Shown: piece after piece, positions 33,257-64,000 of the stretch | Position numbering within the stretch: the stretch's first letter is position 1 | Layout of the letters: every line of letters starts with the position of its first letter | Assembly (NCBI GenBank): GCA_033239005.1 | Contig: BSQZ01000018.1 | Location: 6,286,536-6,350,535 of the forward strand | Direction of reading: 5' to 3' | Source of the DNA: Lamellibrachia satsuma | Taxonomy: Eukaryota > Annelida > Polychaeta > Sabellida > Siboglinidae | Length of the DNA stretch: 64,000 nt | Position numbers and translations under genes: made by a program | Notes under the pieces: generated by a model | What the model was told of the DNA's origin: nothing | Database searches by the model: none | The model's input: only the letters and a program-made list of their open reading frames with translations

Positions 33257-34867
33257 CTATACAATATTTATTTATTTCCAAAACATGCATCACTTATTAA
33301 AAAATTCACAAATAGCGCCACTAGGACTGTTTCACCCTAAAACGTATTTATAGTGGTCATTGTATCAGAAAATTAGGTGACGTTTTTACAGAAAATAATT
33401 CCACATAACTACATGCAATAATTCAGTGTGTGAGTCAGTCAATCAAGATGTCAGCCTCCAATGTTTTGACATCTCTGAAAACTTCTGATAATTATGATAA
33501 AGCATTGAAACTGAAGGATAAATAAGTGCAGTGCTGAAAAAATAACATACACAATAGTGCATGTGGGTCAAGGTGAAGGTCGGTTTGAAAGCAGTCCGTT
33601 CACCTGTGGCAAAGGTGGAGAGAGCTTTGGATCGCAAGCAAAGCTCTGTAGGGAGAATGGAGAGGATGTGGTCACCTGAGAGGACATTGAATGGATGGTA
33701 TGAACATAATGAACTCTCTTACGGTTCTTGCATTGTCATCGTCCCAGTGCTGTCATCTGATTGGTGAAGCAGTTTGCAGGCCGTCGAGTGTGCGACTGAG
33801 CCATGGATGCTCGCCCACATACAAGACACGGTACGTCAGTTAACAGTGGAATGAAATACAGGCTAGTCTACAAAATCCCTGAATTTGGCAAGCCATAAGA
33901 ACTCCCAACGATTATAAATATAAAACTCAATATCATGACTACACGCAGCTGGTCCAAAATTAATTGGCAATTTGTAAACACTGTACAAAACAAAACCTAC
34001 CACCCTCCCCTGTAGACTAAACCTATCGCCCTCCCCTGTAGACTAAACAATTTCTTCCAACTTGTGAGAATAAAAATATCATCGACAGCTGTGAACAATA
34101 AATCGACTTTGTAGAGTAATAATACTTTTGAGAAGTTACTGGTATATTCTTTACAATGCCTCGCCCAGTTGTAAGACCTCGGTATAAATCCTATTTCCAT
34201 AAAGATCTGATGCATGGTTCACAGCGCAAACAGCCCAGGAATATTCAACGTGGATCATCTAAACGACCTCCCATAAAATATATCTCTATTTTGTGCATCT
34301 TGCAACTTCTCAACTGCAATTTTTCACATGACTGATTTACCCCGTAGTTACTAAAAAAAAGAGTGCCACGGCAATACTGATGCCATAAAAAGCAACACTG
34401 TATCTCGGCGCGCGTGAATCATTGTCACGCACAGTTAACTGGAGTGCTAACCTCTCTAAAACTACACGGATTGCGGCAGCCGTGCAACTGACTCTTCAGG
34501 GGATTGGCGCTGGTAATGATAGCCTCCCACCAGTGTTACTCTCGTCAGTCGCTCCATGGTCAACTGATTCCCTACACGGAAGCCATCGTCATTTACGCGT
34601 GAATTTCTCGACTGTCAATTCCAGATCCTGCAAGACAAGCCACTTGTGTTTACTCGAACAATACCTTGTGGCATGATGCATATCGTTGTATGTTGAATTT
34701 CTTTCCCATTAAAAATAAACATCCAAACAACCTCAAGTCTAAATTGAATAATGAATGAGCCAATTCAGTTCAAACTGATCAATGGTTTGTTAGATATTGT
34801 TGTGAGGTAAAAATAGGCAAGTTCTTATATATATCATATTATATATCCGTTGGTACTGTTCAAAGCA
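33257..34867. other. Unassigned stretch between candidate exon and 31-bp array
   Basis: A duplication of a 26-bp piece (CACCCTCCCCTGTAGACTAA) occurs at about 34002 and 34028. An open + strand block at 33779-33831, between TTTGCAG and GTACGT, reads AVECATEPWMLAHIQDT but is not recognised. Otherwise nothing. Confidence 0.35.
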
Positions 34868-35628
34868 CTTTACACTGCACCCCCAACAGACCTGTTCCTT
34901 TACACTGCGCCCCCCGGCAGACCTGTTCCTTTACACTGTGCCCCCCGGCAGACCTGTTCCTTTACACTGCACCCCCCGGCAGACCTGTTCCTTTACACTG
35001 CACCCCCCGGCAGACCTGCACCCCCCGGCAGACCTGTTCCTTTACACTGCGCCCCCCGGCAGACCTGTTCCTTTACACTGCGCCCCCCGGCAGACCTGTT
35101 CCTTTACACTGCACCCCCCGGCAGACCTGTTCCTTTACACTGCACCCCCCGGCAGACCTGTTCCTTTACACTGCACCCCCCGGCAGACCTGTTCCTTTAC
35201 ACTGCGCCCCCCGGCAGACCTGTTCCTTTACACTGCACCCCCTGGCAGACCTGTTCCTTTACACTGCACCCCCCGGCAGACCTGTTCCTTTACACTGCAC
35301 CCCCTGGCAGACCTGTTCCTTTACACTGCGCCCCCCCGGCAGACCTGTTCCTTTACACTGCACCCCCTGGCAGACCTGTTCCTTTACACTGCACCCCCCG
35401 GCAGACCTGTTCCTTTACACTGCACCCCCCCGGCAGACCTGTTCCTTTACACTGCACCCCCAGCAGACCTGTTCCTTTACACTGCACCCCCCGGCAGACC
35501 TGTTCCTTTACACTGCACCCCCCAACAGACCTGTTCCTTTACACTGCACCCCCTGGCAGACCTGTTCCTTTACACTGCACCCCCCGGCAGACCTGTTCCT
35601 TTACACTGCACCCCCTGGCAGACCTGTT
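34868..35628. repeat. 31-bp minisatellite, about 25 copies
   Basis: Unit CCTGTTCCTTTACACTGCAC plus CCCCCGGCAGA. The C-run length varies (4-7). C-rich and strand-asymmetric. Confidence 0.97.
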
Positions 35629-35696
35629 CATTCCAACACCAACTCAACTTCCCTGGGAAGCCGCGCTGCAATTACTGAGTGAAGGCTACTTATTCA

Positions 35697-35870
35697 TATA
35701 TATACACACACATATATATGTATGTATATAATTTTATATAAATATATTATATATATAATTATATAATTTATATATAATATAATAATATATATAATTTATA
35801 TATATATATATATATATATACAATTTATATATATATATATAATTTATATATATATATATACATATATGAA
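35697..35870. repeat. AT-rich low-complexity tract
   Basis: Mostly TATATA and AATTTATA, between the 31-bp and 11-bp arrays. Confidence 0.9.
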
Positions 35871-35968
35871 CGAGTATTTACAGCTCAGTGAACTGAGGCA
35901 ACGTGGAGTAAACAAAATGGCCCAAGTTTTGAAGTCTAACCACTGTGTACAGGCTGCAGCTCTTGACA

Positions 35969-38234
35969 AATGTAAGATAGATGTAAGATAGATGTAAGAT
36001 AGATGTAAGATAGATGTAAGATAGATGTGAGAGAGATGTAAGATAGATGTAAGATAGATGTGAGAGAGATGTGAGAGAGATGTAAGATAGATGTAAGACA
36101 GATGTAAAATAGATGTAAGATAGATGTAAGATAGATATAAGATAGATGTAAGATAGATGTAAGATAGATGTGAGAGAGATGTAAGATAGATGTAAGATAG
36201 ATGTGAGAGAGATGTGAGAGAGATGTGAGATAGATGTAAGACAGATGTAAAATAGATGTAAGATAGATGTAAGATAGATGTAAGATAGATGTAAGATAGA
36301 TGTAAGATAGATGTAAGATAGATGTAAGATAGATGTGAGAGAGATGTAAGATAGATGTAAGATAGATGTGAGAGAGATGTGAGAGAGATGTAAGATAGAT
36401 GTAAGACAGATGTAAAATACATGTAAGATAGATGTAAGATAGATGTAAGATAGATGTAAGATAGATGTAAGATAGATGTAAGATAGATGTGAGAGAGATG
36501 TAAGATAGATGTAAGATAGATGTGAGAGAGATGTGAGAGAGATGTAAGATAGATGTAAGACAGATGTAAAATAGATGTAAGATAGATGTAAGATAGATGT
36601 AAGATAGATGTAAGATAGATGTAAGATAGATGTGAGAGAGATGTAAGATAGATGTAAGATAGATGTGAGAGAGATGTAAGATAGATGTAAGACAGATGTA
36701 AAATAGATGTAAGATAGATGTAAGATAGATGTAAGATAGATGTAAGATAGATGTAAGATAGATGTAAGATAGATGTAAGATAGATGTGAGAGAGATGTAA
36801 GATAGATGTAAGATAGATGTGAGAGAGATGTGAGAGAGATGTAAGACAGATGTAAGACAGATGTAAAATAGATGTAAGATAGATGTAAGATAGATGTAAG
36901 ATAGATGTAAGATAGATGTAAGATAGATGTAAGATAGATGTAAGATAGATGTGAGAGAGATGTAAGATAGATGTCAGATAGATGTGAGAGAGATGTAAGA
37001 CAGATGTAAGACAGATGTAAAATAGATGTAAGATAGATGTAAGATAGATGTAAGATAGATGTAAGATAGATGTAAGATAGATGTAAGATAGATGTAAGAT
37101 AGATGTAAGATAGATGTGAGAGAGATGTAAGATAGATGTGAGAGAGATGTGAGAGAGATGTAAGATAGATGTAAGACAGATGTAAAATAGATGTAAGATA
37201 GATGTAAGATAGATGTAAGATAGATGTAAGATAGATGTGAGAGAGATGTGAGAGAGATGTAAGATAGATGTAAGACAGATGTAAAATAGATGTAAGATAG
37301 ATGTAAGATAGATGTAAGATAGATGTAAGATAGATGTAAGATAGATGTAAGATAGATGTGAGAGAGATGTAAGATAGATGTGAGATAGATGTGAGAGAGA
37401 TGTAAGATAGATGTAAGACAGATGTAAAATAGATGTAAGATAGATGTAAGATAGATGTAAGATAGATGTAAGATAGATGTAAGATAGATGTAAGATAGAT
37501 GTAAGATAGATGTAAGATAGATGTGAGAGAGATGTAAGATAGATGTAAGATAGATGTGAGAGAGATGTGAGAGAGATGTAAGATAGATGTAAGATAGATG
37601 TAAGACAGATGTAAAATAGATGTAAGATAGATGTAAGATAGATGTAAGATAGATGTAAGATAGATGTAAGATAGATGTGAGATAGATGTGAGAGAGATGT
37701 GAGATAGATGTAAGATAGATGTAAGATAGATGTAAGATAGATGTGAGAGAGATGTAAAATAGATGTAAGATAGATGTAAGATAGATGTAAGAGAGATGTA
37801 AGATAGATGTGAGAGAGATGTAAGATAGATGTAAGAGAGATGTAAGATAGATGTAAGATAGATGTAAGATAGATGTGAGAGAGATGTAAGATAGATGTAA
37901 GATAGATGTAAGATAGATGTAAGATAGATGTAAGATAGATGTGAGAGAGATGTAAGATAGATGTAAGATAGATGTGAGAGAGATGTGAGAGAGATGTAAG
38001 ATAGATGTAAGACAGATGTAAAATAGATGTAAGATAGATGTAAGATAGATGTAAGATAGATGTAAGATAGATGTAAGATAGATGTAAGATAGATGTAAGA
38101 GAGATGTGAGATAGATGTGAGAGAGATGTCAGATAGATGTAAGATAGATGTAAGATAGATGTAAGATAGATGTAAGAGAGATGTAAGATAGATGTAAGAG
38201 AGATGTAAGATAGATGTAAGATAGATGTAAGATG
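35969..38234. repeat. 11-bp satellite-like array with higher-order structure, 2.26 kb
   Basis: Unit ATGTAAGATAG, about 205 copies. Variants GTGAGAGAG, GTAAGACAG and GTAAAATAG recur in a fixed order every roughly 150-170 bp, for example near 36090, 36240, 36400, 36560, 36690, 36850 and 37010. The 824-codon - strand frame arises because three units make 33 bp. Confidence 0.97.
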
Positions 38235-38275
38235 AATATACGCATGAGGTATGTGCGACTACTAAGAGCACCCAC

Positions 38276-63951
<25,676 letters not shown>

Positions 63952-64000
63952 CTGTGCAAGAACAACTGGGCAAATTCAAAGACACAACAAGGTTATGTGT

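Noticed and set aside
33575..33700. Inverted partial copy of the candidate exon at 33154-33256
   Set aside because: Only CAAAGCTCTGT and a few short blocks match; not enough to claim a duplication.
34850..35731. 293-codon Pro/Cys-rich frame resembling a secreted peptide repeat
   Set aside because: 31-bp minisatellite with C-run slippage; no start context or conserved domain.

Overview
This is a 64 kb piece of an animal nuclear genome, AT-rich, intron-rich and unusually full of minisatellites. I infer a lophotrochozoan invertebrate, most likely a mollusc, from the intron style, the RTE and CR1-like LINE remnants, tRNA-derived SINEs and many short inverted-repeat DNA transposons. No species can be fixed from sequence alone.

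Two genes are well supported. (1) HADHB, the beta subunit (3-ketoacyl-CoA thiolase) of the mitochondrial trifunctional protein, lies complete on the + strand: 15 exons from 8282 to 29187. Their phases join without a break into 472 residues (human: 474), with the catalytic Cys, His and Cys in place. About 300 bp upstream, on the - strand, are two short exons (7914-7980 and 5213-5272) that encode a mitochondrial presequence. Their head-to-head position and the joined sequence fit the start of HADHA, the alpha subunit, so 7981-8281 is probably a bidirectional promoter for both halves of the fatty-acid beta-oxidation complex. (2) An ATAD2/ATAD2B-family gene (tandem AAA ATPase plus bromodomain) runs on the - strand from beyond the right edge (first visible exon 63746-63951) down to at least 38276, probably to 33154. 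Twenty exons can be chained by phase. One, 48091-48407, carries an apparent 2-bp TG insertion that breaks the frame.

Layout: 1-5.2 kb, presumed HADHA intron 2 with a piggyBac-like fragment, a hAT-like element and repeats; 5.2-8.0 kb, HADHA exons 2 and 1 around a second hAT-like element; 8.0-8.3 kb, promoter; 8.3-29.2 kb, HADHB with an RTE LINE in intron 1, a SINE and a CR1-like LINE in intron 11, and arrays in introns 1, 2, 4, 6 and 9; 30.1-38.2 kb, four large tandem arrays (35, about 44, 31 and 11 bp units) around a candidate 3' exon of ATAD2; 38.3-64 kb, ATAD2 with arrays in most introns, pogo-like elements, a THAP-domain relic and a nested inverted-repeat element.

The most unusual pattern is that several minisatellites grew exactly across exon-intron junctions. 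Tandem copies of a true splice site sit next to HADHB exon 5 (acceptor), the ATAD2 P-loop exon (donor) and the ATAD2 47.1 kb exon (acceptor). At both acceptor arrays the units are multiples of three and open, so use of another copy would add in-frame repeats. I found no clear new enzymatic or defence system.
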